A stretch of DNA of 64,000 bases from Daldinia sp. FL1419 (taxonomy: Eukaryota > Ascomycota > Sordariomycetes > Xylariales > Hypoxylaceae): assembly GCA_025201765.1 (NCBI GenBank), contig MU623472.1, positions 1 through 64,000 on the forward strand, written 5' to 3'. Under the pieces are notes generated by a model, which was given only the letters and a program-made list of their open reading frames with translations, made no database searches and was not told the DNA's origin. The position numbers and the translations under genes are program-made. Numbering within the stretch: position 1 is the first letter of the stretch; each line of letters begins with the position of its first letter. This document shows, piece after piece, positions 24,601 through 35,447 of the stretch.

Positions 24601-25304
24601 GCTCTTTTTCTACATACGTAGCACACATACACCACATCTCCGCTTACATCTCTCCGGGCGCCAGTAGACTTTAAAAGCGCGCGGCATCCAACAGTCCCAA
24701 CACCTTTTAACGTAGCTACATTATCGACAACTACTGTAAAAGACCAGCCAGCATCGTTACACATTTTCCAGCTCAAGCCCGGTATGATCGAGTGTTTCCG
24801 TTAATAAGTACCTACCTACCTACCTGTATTAGTAGGCATCGACGCCAACAAGGCTGGATTAATTTACGTGATATGAAAGATTTAGTTATAGACGTCAAGT
24901 GTCGCTTATTAATTGATTTATTTTTGTACGCTGAACTTCGTCAAAGCATGATTTAACTTAAGTCGGCCAGTTCAGTGCGCACATATTCCCGTACTGGAGA
25001 TTTCCATCTAATCGAAAAAGTCCTCCCTGAACTCAACAATTCCACCTAGACCTCACTTTCTCACGGTCATGACCAGACTCCTTTCCTGTGTATACATAGC
25101 TACGCATAGGCATAATCCGCCTAATAAGATCCCATAATCATTGTACAAACGTGAAGACTCATAAACCATGAACTCCTAAGCCTATGCAGCATTTCCATCT
25201 GAAGTTTCCGAGCTAATCCAATCTGAACCCCACTGTCACCTCTATTGCAACGGGGTAACGAAAGCATCGGCTGGTAATTGTGCCTATTGCAATGGTTAGT
25301 CGGC
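21637..25304. other. 3.7-kb gene-poor spacer
   Basis: Holds GA-rich microsatellite-like tracts (about 22400-22440), a T-rich run (about 23140-23165), TACCTACC words at about 24808-24824, and possible exon fragments on the minus strand at 23664-24165 including a Cys-rich stretch. A short frame at 22864-23184 and another at 24438-24776 have no recognisable content. No gene is called. Confidence 0.4.
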
Positions 25305-27540
25305 TTAAATTTCCACCAAGGTCATACGAGACGCGCTTACTCTTTTTTCGTTAAACATGGCCAGAGCCTGATCAAAGTTCCAATTGGCCCCGTCCAGACA
25401 GAATTTCGAATATTCCGGAGTCATATTCGTCTGTTTGCAAAGTTCGACCACCATTTGTTGCTGCAGGTCTGGGTTCGGTTGGGTCGCCAGTTGAGCTACC
25501 GGCTGGACCGTTGGTTCAGGTGCCGAACCGAGCGACCCGGGTGGCGGGTTAAAGGCCCTCAAGGAAAGCATATCGCTAATGACGCGGATTTGATTTCTAC
25601 CCGGTACACCAGGGCCCAGGATAAACGTACGAGAGAAGCTCCGTTTGGCCGTCTTCATGGTATTGGGTTCTTGATCTTCGAATTCACCATGCATGGTGAT
25701 AATCATTCCATCTACACCGATCGGGCTCTGCCCGGTCGGGTCGGGCAGACCATGGACAGGATGGCAATCAATGATGTACTTATTGAATTCCGCCAAGAGA
25801 TCGGGGTGTCGTGTAGGAGGTAGTTGTTGCCAAGCGCCTTGGATAAGATTCGTCCCGACGAATAGGCGCTGTATTCTAGTAGAAGTGTGCGTAATCTTGT
25901 TATGATTACGAGAAAACTTGATATACGCGCCCCATCCGGGTGACTGGTTATTCTGTGAATGCGGAGGGTTGGTGACGGCGATAGAAAAGGTACTCTCATT
26001 ATCATAGTACTTGGCCGCCAGATTGTTTCGATCAACATCGTACATTGATATGAACTCCCTAATAAAGCCTTCACCAACCCCATTGATATCCCGAAAGTCG
26101 GCGCCATGCTGCGGAATGGGGGTGGGTCGAGCCGCAGCTTCCATTGCGGCGACTTGTTCCGGGGTCCTGACTTGGATACCGCTAAGGTTTAGTAGTCGGG
26201 GAAACCAAGATGTTACTTCTGCTGCGTAGTTAGGATTCGCCCCTTCGATGGGGTTGTCGTTTAGGAGGAGGGTTTCGAGCTTCCTGAGACGATGTCGCCA
26301 CTTTTGCAAGCCCTTCAGATCCTTGAAACTATTCCGACTCAAGTCCAAATTGATTAGATCTGGGAAAGTGTCGGCCAAAGACATGATCTGAAGAACATCG
26401 TCGATGCTATTGCCTGCGAGGCTAATGCTAACGACGGCATCCCGTTTGTCTTGAGCGGTCTTAAATAATCCATCACAAACAGCCATCAACGCGCGAAACA
26501 GCTTCTCGGGCTTACTCTCACCACTGAAGAAACCCATCTGAGTGAGCCCAGCGTCTTCACCGAGAGAAGAGAGATTTAGTAGCTTAGCGTTGCCGTCGTA
26601 TCGGAGGCTAAGGACGTTACGAAGCGCATCTTTTACCTCGAGAGCGGTCGAGGACATGTTAGTCTGGTCGGCCGGTGGCATTTCGCCCGGCGCTTCTATG
26701 ACAGCAAGGGTTGTACCGGCGAATGCGAATCCATCCAACTTAAGAATTTCCTCTGCATCCTCCTTGCTTGCTGTGATGTATACAAAGTCACCATTAAGTT
26801 GTGACTGCTAGACGTTAGCAAGGTAATGAAACCTTGATAATGCTCTAGGAACCCGGGATAGGTATGCGGCTCGGTTTTAAGATTGTCTCTCCTCGTTTTT
26901 TTGCGAGCTATACGGCATGATAACGAATGCGGAGAATTTGCGTCGCTCCATAACCCCCCAGATTCTCGGACGGAATGCTATCACATACCTTCTTAATCCT
27001 TATGTTTCGTGTAGTCTTCGAGACGGCCTGAGCTTTTCGCTCCAAGAAGGTCAGCAACTCTTTAAGCCCCCCTCCTTCGTTACCAGCAGCCTTGCTAGTC
27101 TTGAGGCCTTCCACTCGGAGTGTCATCGTATTCGGCGCGTTGACTGGACGGGCGCCTTTAAAGGCTTTAGTTCCGCCCGACATACCGGTAGCGATTCGGG
27201 AAGAGAGGCTACCACCGGTTCCATTAAAGACTCGTTGTATTATTTGCTGCGTTTTCACATTTGGTCTCGGAGCGCGAGATCCGTTAATTGTAGATCGGGT
27301 GGACCGAGGCGGTACGGTAGAATCGTTAGGATCGGCGCGCTTGGGTTTTCGAGGGTTTCGGTTGGCTGCATTAGGAGCATCCATATCGAGGTCACCATCT
27401 TTGTCCACTCTGCCTGTAGTATTACTGCGACGTTTAGAGATTCCACCTCTAGAAGCTGCCTTGCCACTATTCGTCGTAGAACCTCGGCTATTACGAGGAC
27501 CGGTAGGGGCAGATCCCTTTCGGGGGCCAGAGGGCGCCAT
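25305..27540 (-). CDS. MEX67: mRNA export factor Mex67 (NXF1/TAP-type)
   Basis: Exons 27540-26989 and 26804-25305, separated by a 184-nt GTATGT-CAG intron, give 683 residues. The N-terminal region is basic, Gly/Arg-rich and disordered. An RNP-like fold crosses the intron (RNIRIKK, then NGDFVYITASKEDAEEILKL). Leucine-rich repeats lie at about 290-390 (SISLAGNSIDDV, LINLDLSRNSF, LETLLLNDNP). The NTF2-like domain follows (EFISMYDVDRNNLAAKYYD), and the UBA-like TAP-C domain closes the protein (QTNMTPEYSKFCLDGANWNF, then ALAMF). Mex67 pairs with Mtr2 through the NTF2-like domain, and TAP-C binds FG nucleoporins. The acceptor is a TAGCAG tandem, so a one-residue splice variant is possible. It is divergent from MPH1. 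Confidence 0.95.
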
Positions 27541-28519
27541 TGTTTGTTGTGTGAGAAGCGTGCGAAAGAAAACGCGGAGATTCTGCCTAGGGAAATTGGT
27601 TCAGATAGGATAACAGGTGTGAAGGCTCGTTGCTCTAATGTTCCGATACGAGAAGGAAGACGTGGCCGGGATCGATTTGGTAATAATGGTTATGAATGGG
27701 TGATTGCAAAAAGCCGTCAATAATCGACGGTTTTCAAGCAAGGCTAGCAAACCATGAATGACTGACGAATAAATGGTGGTTGCTCAGAAAAGGTTGTTGT
27801 AGCTGCGAAAGATGCGAATCCACCCAAGGCAAGCTGAAAAGAAAAAAAAAAGATTGAACCAAAGGAACGATAAGTTTCGCTCGTATTATATTTGGTTTTT
27901 TTAGTTTTTTGTTATTTTTACGAGAGAAAAGGTAGGTGAGCTTTGAAATTTATCGCATCCTTTGAAATAAAGAAGAGAAAGATGAAAAGACGGATGCTTT
28001 TACTTGAAGACTTGTGACGTCGGAACAAAGGCTGACGAGAAATCAAGACAGTAGAGTTGATACCTAGTGGCGCACAGACCACAAAAGATTTGAGAATGAC
28101 TGTGATAAGGTACTAAGGGACATACGCTAGTTAGGTGAGATTGATTCAGCGAGTTTGCTTCAGCCACAAACCCAAACAGTCAAGTGGATGCCTGAACAGC
28201 CTACCGTGGGCAGTAGCGACTAACCGGTTGGATTATTACGTTTACTACTGCGTAATAAGCCGACAAGTGCGAGATGCATGATTACTTATATTATAACAGC
28301 CACAAAATCTCACATGACTTCGCGACAATTCAACGCTAACTATTTCCTAGTCGCACTTGTTACCACTCACATCAACGCGTCCAACGCATATCAGCCACCA
28401 ACTCATGTCCAGTAAATCCTGGACAAAGGGGCTGTTACAAAAAGCCTTTTAAAGGAAGACGGCGTCATATCTGCCTACCCAACCCAAGTGGTTATGCGAT
28501 ACCCAAGAAGATTTCAACT
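27541..28519. promoter_or_regulatory. shared MEX67/MPH1 divergent promoter region
   Basis: A 979-bp spacer between the two start codons, with A-rich and T-rich runs near the MEX67 side (27841-27910) but no clear TATA. No coding sequence is seen. A shared bidirectional promoter is inferred from the layout only. Confidence 0.45.
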
Positions 28520-31500
28520 ATGGATTCGGATGAATTTGACGATGATATTGCCGATGAGGATCTAATCATCGCCGCCAGTCAGGTGCCAGCTTCAAGTCGC
28601 AGTCAACCTGCCAAGATTAATCAAGGCCGATTTCAGCCTCATGTTCGACGGCCACCAGGTCCTGGGAATAGTTCTAATTCAACCTACACAAGTTCAGCGG
28701 TACGAATATATCCTTTCGTATTTTCTTACACGTGAATAGGAATAACTTCTAGTCACGAGATATTTTCGAATGTAGTGAATGTTCAACATCATGTACGTTT
28801 AGCGTATCGAAGAATCACACTAATATATGTTCTAGAAACACACAAATTCCCATGGGCAATCATTCGTCAATCTTGATGACCTACCTTCAGATGCATTTTC
28901 AAGTCCACCAGCAAAGGTCCAGCCCCCATCTCAAAGGGGGGCGGTAGGCTTTCTACAGCCACAGCGTATAGGTGATCCAGTTCCTACCTATCGACAGACA
29001 ACCTTATTTGGTCAGACAATTCAACAAGATCCAGGGCCTGGGTCTTCTCAGTCAAATAGAAACCGGGCATTCCGTGTAGATTTACCGCCTGAGCCGCCAA
29101 CTCATCATGAAATAGACTTGGAGGCCATGAAAACATGGGTCTATCCTACAAACCTCGGACCCACTCGAGACTATCAATTTAGTATTGTCAAAAATGGCCT
29201 ATTTAATAACACTCTCGTTGCCCTTCCCACGGGTTTGGGTAAAACATTCATCGCAGCTACTATCATGTTAAACTACTTCCGCTGGATGAAAAGGGCCAAG
29301 ATCGTGTTCGTGGCCCCTACTAAGCCTCTCGTATCCCAGCAGATCGACGCATGTTTCCATATAGCTGGTATTCCAAGATCCCAGACAACCTTGCTCACGG
29401 GGGAAGTATCGCCAGCCCTTCGAGCAGAAGAGTGGGAGTCTAGAAGGGTCTTTTTCATGACTCCCCAGACATTAGAGAATGATTTATCCGCAGGATTCGC
29501 GGATCCCAAGTCGATTGGCTTACTAGTCGTAGATGAAGCCCATAGGGCCACAGGAAATTATTCCTACGTAAAAGTCGTTAGCTTTCTAAGACGATTTACT
29601 AGTAGCTTCCGCATACTTGCTCTAACAGCAACCCCTGGATCCAAGGTTGAATCGGTGCAAGAGGTTATCGACAGCCTCGGTATCTCGCACGTAGAGATCC
29701 GCACCGAAGAGTCCATGGATATCCGTCAATATGTTCACCAGAGAGACGAAGATATCGTTCTGCTCGACCCATCAGATGAGATGGTATTCATCAAAGACCT
29801 ATTCGCAAAAGCGTTAAAACCACTCGTGGACAAGCTTAGTCAACAAAATATTTACTACGGCCGTGACCCGATGGGTCTGACAGTTTACGGCCTCCTTCAG
29901 GCCAGGAAAGATTGGATGGCTCGTGCTGGGCAGCATGTCAACCAAGGAGTGAAGTTTATGACTTTGGCAGTCTTCGCTGTTCTAACAAGCTTAGCCCACG
30001 GTATCAAACTTCTAAATTTCCACGGCATCAAGCCATTTTATGACAACTTGGTCCAATTTCGAGACGAAACCGAGGGGAAGGGCGACAAAGGTTCTAAATA
30101 TAAGAAGCAAATTATCGAATCGCCAAGTTTTCAAGAAATGATGGACAAAATTGCCAGTTGGTCAAAGAAAGACGATTTCGTCAGCCACCCAAAACTCACA
30201 TATCTGTCTGATACAGTCTTAAACCATTTTATGGATGCGGGAGAGGGTCGAGAGAGTGGTTCTACTAACACTAGAATCATAGTTTTCAGTGAATATCGCG
30301 ATAGCGCTGAGGAAATCGTTCGAGTCCTCAATATTCACAAGCCACTTATTCGCGCCGCAGTATTTGTTGGACAAGCAGACTCGAAAAGATCGGGTGGTAT
30401 GAAGCAGACCGAACAAATCGAACGGATACAGAAGTTCAAACAGGGTGAATTCAATGTCCTTGTCGCCACCTCGATTGGTGAGGAAGGACTGGACATCGGT
30501 CAAGTCGATTTGATCGTATGTTACGATGCATCCGCATCTCCGATTCGAATGCTCCAGAGAATGGGACGAACCGGAAGAAAGCGTGCGGGACGTGTCGTTC
30601 TACTCCTAATGCGAGGAAAAGAAGAGGATAACTACGCCAAGTCCAAAGATGGTTACGAAAAGATGCAACTCATGATCTGCGATGGAAGCCGGTTCAACTT
30701 CCGTCATGACCTGTCAGCAAGAATAGTTCCGAGAGATATCCGACCCGAAGTCGACATGAGAGCCGTAGAGATTCCCGTGGAAAATACCCAGGCTGAAGGC
30801 CTCCCCGAGCCCAAGAAAGGAAAACCGCGGAAGAAGAGGCCGCCCAAGAAGTTCCATATGCCCGATGGGGTTGAAACTGGCTTCACTACCGTTGCATCGC
30901 TACTAGGAAAGAAGTCCGGACCCAAAAAGGCAAAGGAAATGCCCGTGAAGGAAGTACTCGCACCCGCTGAAGAGGATGAGATTGTCGATATGCCGACTCT
31001 CAGTCAAGTCTTGCTCACCGAGAGCCAAACTAATGAATTGCATAAGAAGTACAAGAGTCTCTCATACCACCGAGATTCGATGGAGGACATTGAGCAAGTA
31101 GATTTGACCGCAAATCCCACCGCGCAAAGAACATTACGGAAGACCGTACATGTGAAGCATGGAGCATATACGAAGCGTTGTGTAAAATTGTTCAAGACAT
31201 TAGCAAAATCGCAGTCCCCCTCAGACCGTTTCAATAAACCATACGACCAAGCTGACGCCCGTCGTTATCGTCAACTACCGTTCCCAGGCTACGGACCCAA
31301 CTCAGATGGCGATACGGCAGACGAACCAGCACGCAAGAAGAGAAAGACGACCCCGCCCAGTCGAGAGGAAAAGGACAAGGTCGGGATTAGAAAGCCCTTA
31401 GCCGCTCCACCTCATAAATCACAACCCAAGAAAACCTCTATTCCCGCGAAGCAGAAACCCCGTCCTCGAGCTCCCTCGCCGGAAGAGGCTGAAGAGGCTG

Positions 31501-32141
31501 AAGAAAGCGAAGATATAGAAGAACTTCCACCGCCCCCCAAAAAGCGTACGAGTAAACCAAAAACAAAAGCTTCGGCTCCGTCACAGCTACGCGGGAGATC
31601 GAAAAAGAATACCAGGGCCCCAGCAGTTTACGATGAGAGCGCTGACGAAGGTGATGACTGTCGGCGTACAAGCGACCTAGATCTGACAGACGACTCGGAC
31701 GACGGGGCGGACTTGGCAGATTTCGTTGTCGCAGACGGAATGGCGACATCAAGCAACCCGGCCCCAACTTCATCCTTGCCACGGAGAAATCGACGCTCAA
31801 CGTCTCCCACGTCACCATCTACACCGTCTACCATTGGAGGCCGCACTACAAAGCAACATAAGAAGCCACTGTATTATGAGCCAACGCAGTTCGACGCTAC
31901 GCAGGATAGCGACGAAGAAGATGATGGGATCCCATCTATGAGTCAGCTCGTTAAACAGAAACAAGCTTCGAAGAAACATACCGCCCGTAAGGATTCAGAT
32001 GACGAGGAAGACAGTGATGATGATATCCCTGTTCGCAAACGCGCACGTGCCGGGAGAGGGACGAAGAATAGGAAGACTGGGCCGTTTATCCTTGATGATG
32101 ACGACGACGACGAAATAGTCGAAGAGAGCGATGGATATTAA
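28520..32141 (+). CDS. MPH1: FANCM-family DNA helicase Mph1
   Basis: Exons 28520-28699 and 28836-32141 (136-nt GTACGA-TAG intron, phase 0) give 1161 residues. An acidic N-terminus leads into a superfamily 2 helicase core: Walker A LPTGLGKT (Lys about 196), DEAH box VVDEAHRA (about 293-296), SAT-like LTATPGS, the FANCM-type helical insert (about 350-470), and the second RecA lobe with TSIGEEGLDIGQVD and motif VI QRMGRTGRKRAG. The C-terminal 400 residues are disordered, with acidic and basic patches for partner binding. Mph1 unwinds D-loops with 3'-5' polarity, reverses forks and limits crossovers. All helicase motifs are intact and the length is normal for filamentous fungi. It is divergent from MEX67. 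Confidence 0.95.
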
Positions 32142-33618
32142 TGAACGGCTAGTAAAAATGAATCTCTGTGTTTTCACCATTCTTCGTCTTGTATTGCTCC
32201 GTCCTACATAGGATAGCTAGAACTACCATACATACTACCATACGGTACATCCTCTACCTAGATGTACTTGCATGCCTGGATACCAGCATTGCAGCCTTGA
32301 AATAAAAAATGACAGTTCCTGCTACTTACGTACTTGACGTCGTACAAGACCAATCAATAATATATAATTATAATTTCCATGTGGACGACATACCTAGGTA
32401 GGTAGATGGCTACCTATCTTTATTGATTTAATAGGTATATCATAACCTACCATATATCCAACATCCAGGTACGTGAGTAGGCAGGTAGCTACCCACGTAC
32501 GACGTGATATCTGAGCTCCAAAATCTCCCACCACCAAGCCAAGCCGACATAGTAGCATGGATGCATCCGCAGCAAGTCTCCTCATGCAGCGCGATTATTC
32601 AGAGCCCCCGTAACAGGTGCTCTATCCCTTTAAAGTACGCTAGCCTACGTTATATTACACGGGTTTGCTACTACTATATCGTGGTGTTGCTGAGTGTGCG
32701 CGTGTATCTGGGTGTGTTGCGACTTATACCCAACTACTACCTCCTTCAACTCCCTCCATGCTCGTTACAGATACCCAACTCCAATACCTCACTCCCCCTT
32801 TCCCCTTTCCCCTTTCTCCTTTCCCCTTTCTCTATCCTCATTTCTCCCAAATATTTCCAACCCACATCTTCACCCCTCCTATTTTCCCTCTAGATCAAGA
32901 ATTCATAAATAATATTCAAAGTCGAATATATCCCATTGCATTAAGATAAAGCTAAAGCTATACTAATCCAAGCACCCTAATCCCAATTCCCATTCCTAGG
33001 TAGGTACTTACAACAATCCGCCTAGACACTCAAACGAAAAGAAAACCCCCCTTAAAAAAAGACAAGCGCGTGCCCAAACCTTACTACAAATATCGTGTCA
33101 TTTCCATACCTAGCTAAGGTAATTACATTCGACGATATCCGCTTGACTTCCTGACTTGGTCGACCATCATATCGCCCCCAACATCAACATCAACATCGAC
33201 AGAAGACCAACTCGAAAATAAAACATCAACCCCAGACTCCCACCAAGGTATAATAAAATAAAACGAAAACAAAAAATTTGTTGGATGCTCATGGGTATGG
33301 GGGAACTTGAATATGATCTTCTCCCTCTCCCCCAATGTCGGCGAAAAAAGAAAAAAAAGATTTCAGCAAACGCCATGATATGATATGATCCGGCCTCGTT
33401 TGTACTCTACTCCGGCAGGCGTGAGACTGACTACCCGGAGAGGCCGTCGACCGCCTAAGAAATGCACACGGTGCCGTGAACCGCAAGTCATCGATTCGTA
33501 ACACGTCAATATGCCGACCAGTCCATCCCCTTCCTCTGCCTGTGCCTCTTCCGCTCCTCTCCTAAGTATAAACTCCCCCTCGGCGCACCACATCTATCTC
33601 CTCTCCTCTCCTCTCCTC
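32142..33618. other. spacer between convergent genes
   Basis: Contains dense TACCTAGGTAGG words at 32391-32500 and 32995-33010 and a C/T repeat (TTTCCCC units) at about 32796-32832. A CTCCT repeat at 33598-33620 abuts the stop of the next gene. No gene is seen. Confidence 0.4.
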
Positions 33619-34983
33619 TCAAGCAGCCACGCTTTTCGCCACGCTCCCCCAGCGAAACCGCCTCAACGTCCCCCCGCCACTCCTAATAACATCTCTGCCG
33701 CAGGTACTCCCATCCGCCACGGCGCTAGCATTCGTCCCCAGACTCCCCAGCGTCTCCTGCCGACCGACCTCCCGCCCGATAACATACCCCGCGCCGAACC
33801 CGACAACAGATACGAGAACGACTACGCCCGCGCTGACGACCCACGTAAGCAGCGTCGGGCTAATCAGCGCGTCCTCGGCCGCAGCCGCAGCCGCCGCCGT
33901 GCTCGTCTTCTTCTTCTTAGTAGCGCGGGGCGATTTCGAGATAGGCGTGGGCGTAGCCGTGCGCTTGACTTTCTCAACCGGAGATTCGCGGGTAATTTCC
34001 GCAGTCGGATTCGTTCTAGAAGGATGTTGGGCAGCAGCCGTAGCAGTAACAGTTCTCGTCTGGGCGGCCGAGGGTGGTTGTGGGTCCATTAGCTCGCTCT
34101 CGGGCACGAAGCGTAGCTCCATAGGTTGATTGCCAGTGGCTGCGGCGGGGGGAGAGCGGCGCTCGTCTATTTGCTTTTCGCTGCCGTCCTTGGTTCGCTT
34201 GCCGGCTGCAGCTGCGCAGCTAAGCAGAGTCGTCAGACTAGCACGCAGGGCCGCGTCGTTATCGGCTTGGTAGTTTGGCGACATGAAATTAGGGGTGCGG
34301 CGGTCGATGCGGGTTTGTGATCGCTGGCCGAAGGATGGTCGGTGATGTTGTGGAATGGTCGAACTTGCTGAGTGTCGGTGGGTTAGATGCGAAGGTGGAT
34401 GCGAGAATGCATTAGGTTGAGGTCGGAAAGGTTCCGAAGGCCGTTGGGCCAGTGCCGTCGCACGATCGTCGTCGTCGTCGCTCGAGTCATCTTCGACTGG
34501 CTGAGCTGAGCGTCGCAGAGGAGTGGTTCCAGCAGGTTGAGGGGAAGTGATATTTTCGGCGGAGCTGGTTAAAACTCGGTCGTCTTCGCTCTCACTCTCG
34601 TCGTACTCTTCTTGGCTACTACTTGCACCCGCCTGACCTGCTTGTCCTGCTTGAACGGTAACAAAAGTGGATTGTCGAGGGTCGGGTCGCGCATAAGACT
34701 GCGGATGTAAACGTCGTCGCCTTCGAGGGTCGTAGGAGGAGCCCACTTGTAGACCCGTAGTGACGATCTCATCTCCGATGGACGATACGGAGGACGAGGA
34801 AGGATGCGAAGCTACCTCGACCCATGATTCTGATACAGTTAGGTTTTGGTTTGGTTCTTGGCTGTAGAATAGGTTAGGCTCACCGTCATTTCGTTGGCGC
34901 TGTTGGCCGGATGCAGGCCGCAATGCAGCGGAATTAGCGACCCGCTGTGAGTCGTTGCTACGTTGCCAGTTATGCCCCGACAT
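33619..34983 (-). CDS. uncharacterised disordered protein with C-terminal membrane anchor
   Basis: A 454-residue single-exon frame. The N-terminal half has SESWVEVASHPSSSSVSSIG near residue 50, then an SYDPRRRRRLHPQ basic patch and acidic Ser/Asp clusters (about 125-175). A short motif DNDAALRASLTTLLSCAAAA at about 240 may be a helix. A KKKK patch precedes poly-Ala and then one hydrophobic helix at about 378-402 (TWVVSAGVVVLVSVVGFGAG), with small-residue GxxxG-type spacing. About 50 residues follow, too many for a strict tail anchor. I do not recognise the family. Composition and codon use look like a real gene. Membrane location is inferred from the helix only. Confidence 0.7.
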   Translation of the reverse strand: MSGHNWQRSNDSQRVANSAALRPASGQQRQRNDGEPNLFYSQEPNQNLTVSESWVEVASHPSSSSVSSIGDEIVTTGLQVGSSYDPRRRRRLHPQSYARPDPRQSTFVTVQAGQAGQAGASSSQEEYDESESEDDRVLTSSAENITSPQPAGTTPLRRSAQPVEDDSSDDDDDRATALAQRPSEPFRPQPNAFSHPPSHLTHRHSASSTIPQHHRPSFGQRSQTRIDRRTPNFMSPNYQADNDAALRASLTTLLSCAAAAGKRTKDGSEKQIDERRSPPAAATGNQPMELRFVPESELMDPQPPSAAQTRTVTATAAAQHPSRTNPTAEITRESPVEKVKRTATPTPISKSPRATKKKKTSTAAAAAAAEDALISPTLLTWVVSAGVVVLVSVVGFGAGYVIGREVGRQETLGSLGTNASAVADGSTCGRDVIRSGGGTLRRFRWGSVAKSVAA

Positions 34984-35384
34984 CTTGGGTTTAGAAAATG
35001 GACGAATAAATAGATAAATAAATAAATAGGATAGGATAGAATAGAATAGAATACGACAGCTTAGGGAAAAGTATTTGAAAAAAGAAAACGCTCCTGGATA
35101 TTATGTTTTAATGCTCGAATAAATCCAGATAGGTGATGGAGTAGCGATAGTTAGGCAGATTTAATCCGACGGTGACGATTTCTGACTACTAACAATGGAC
35201 GCTCTGTTTACCAACCGTCGGCGATTAGGAGGTTAGGCTTTGGGGGGAAGACTTTAAGAGGCTTGGAAGACTCGGGGAGGTTTTTTATTGGGGGGGGGGG
35301 GGGGGGGGGGCAAATAAAAATTTCCGGAACCCAAAAATATAACCACCCCCCAAAAAACCCAAAAAAGCCCACAAACTAAAACCG

Positions 35385-35447
<63 letters not shown>

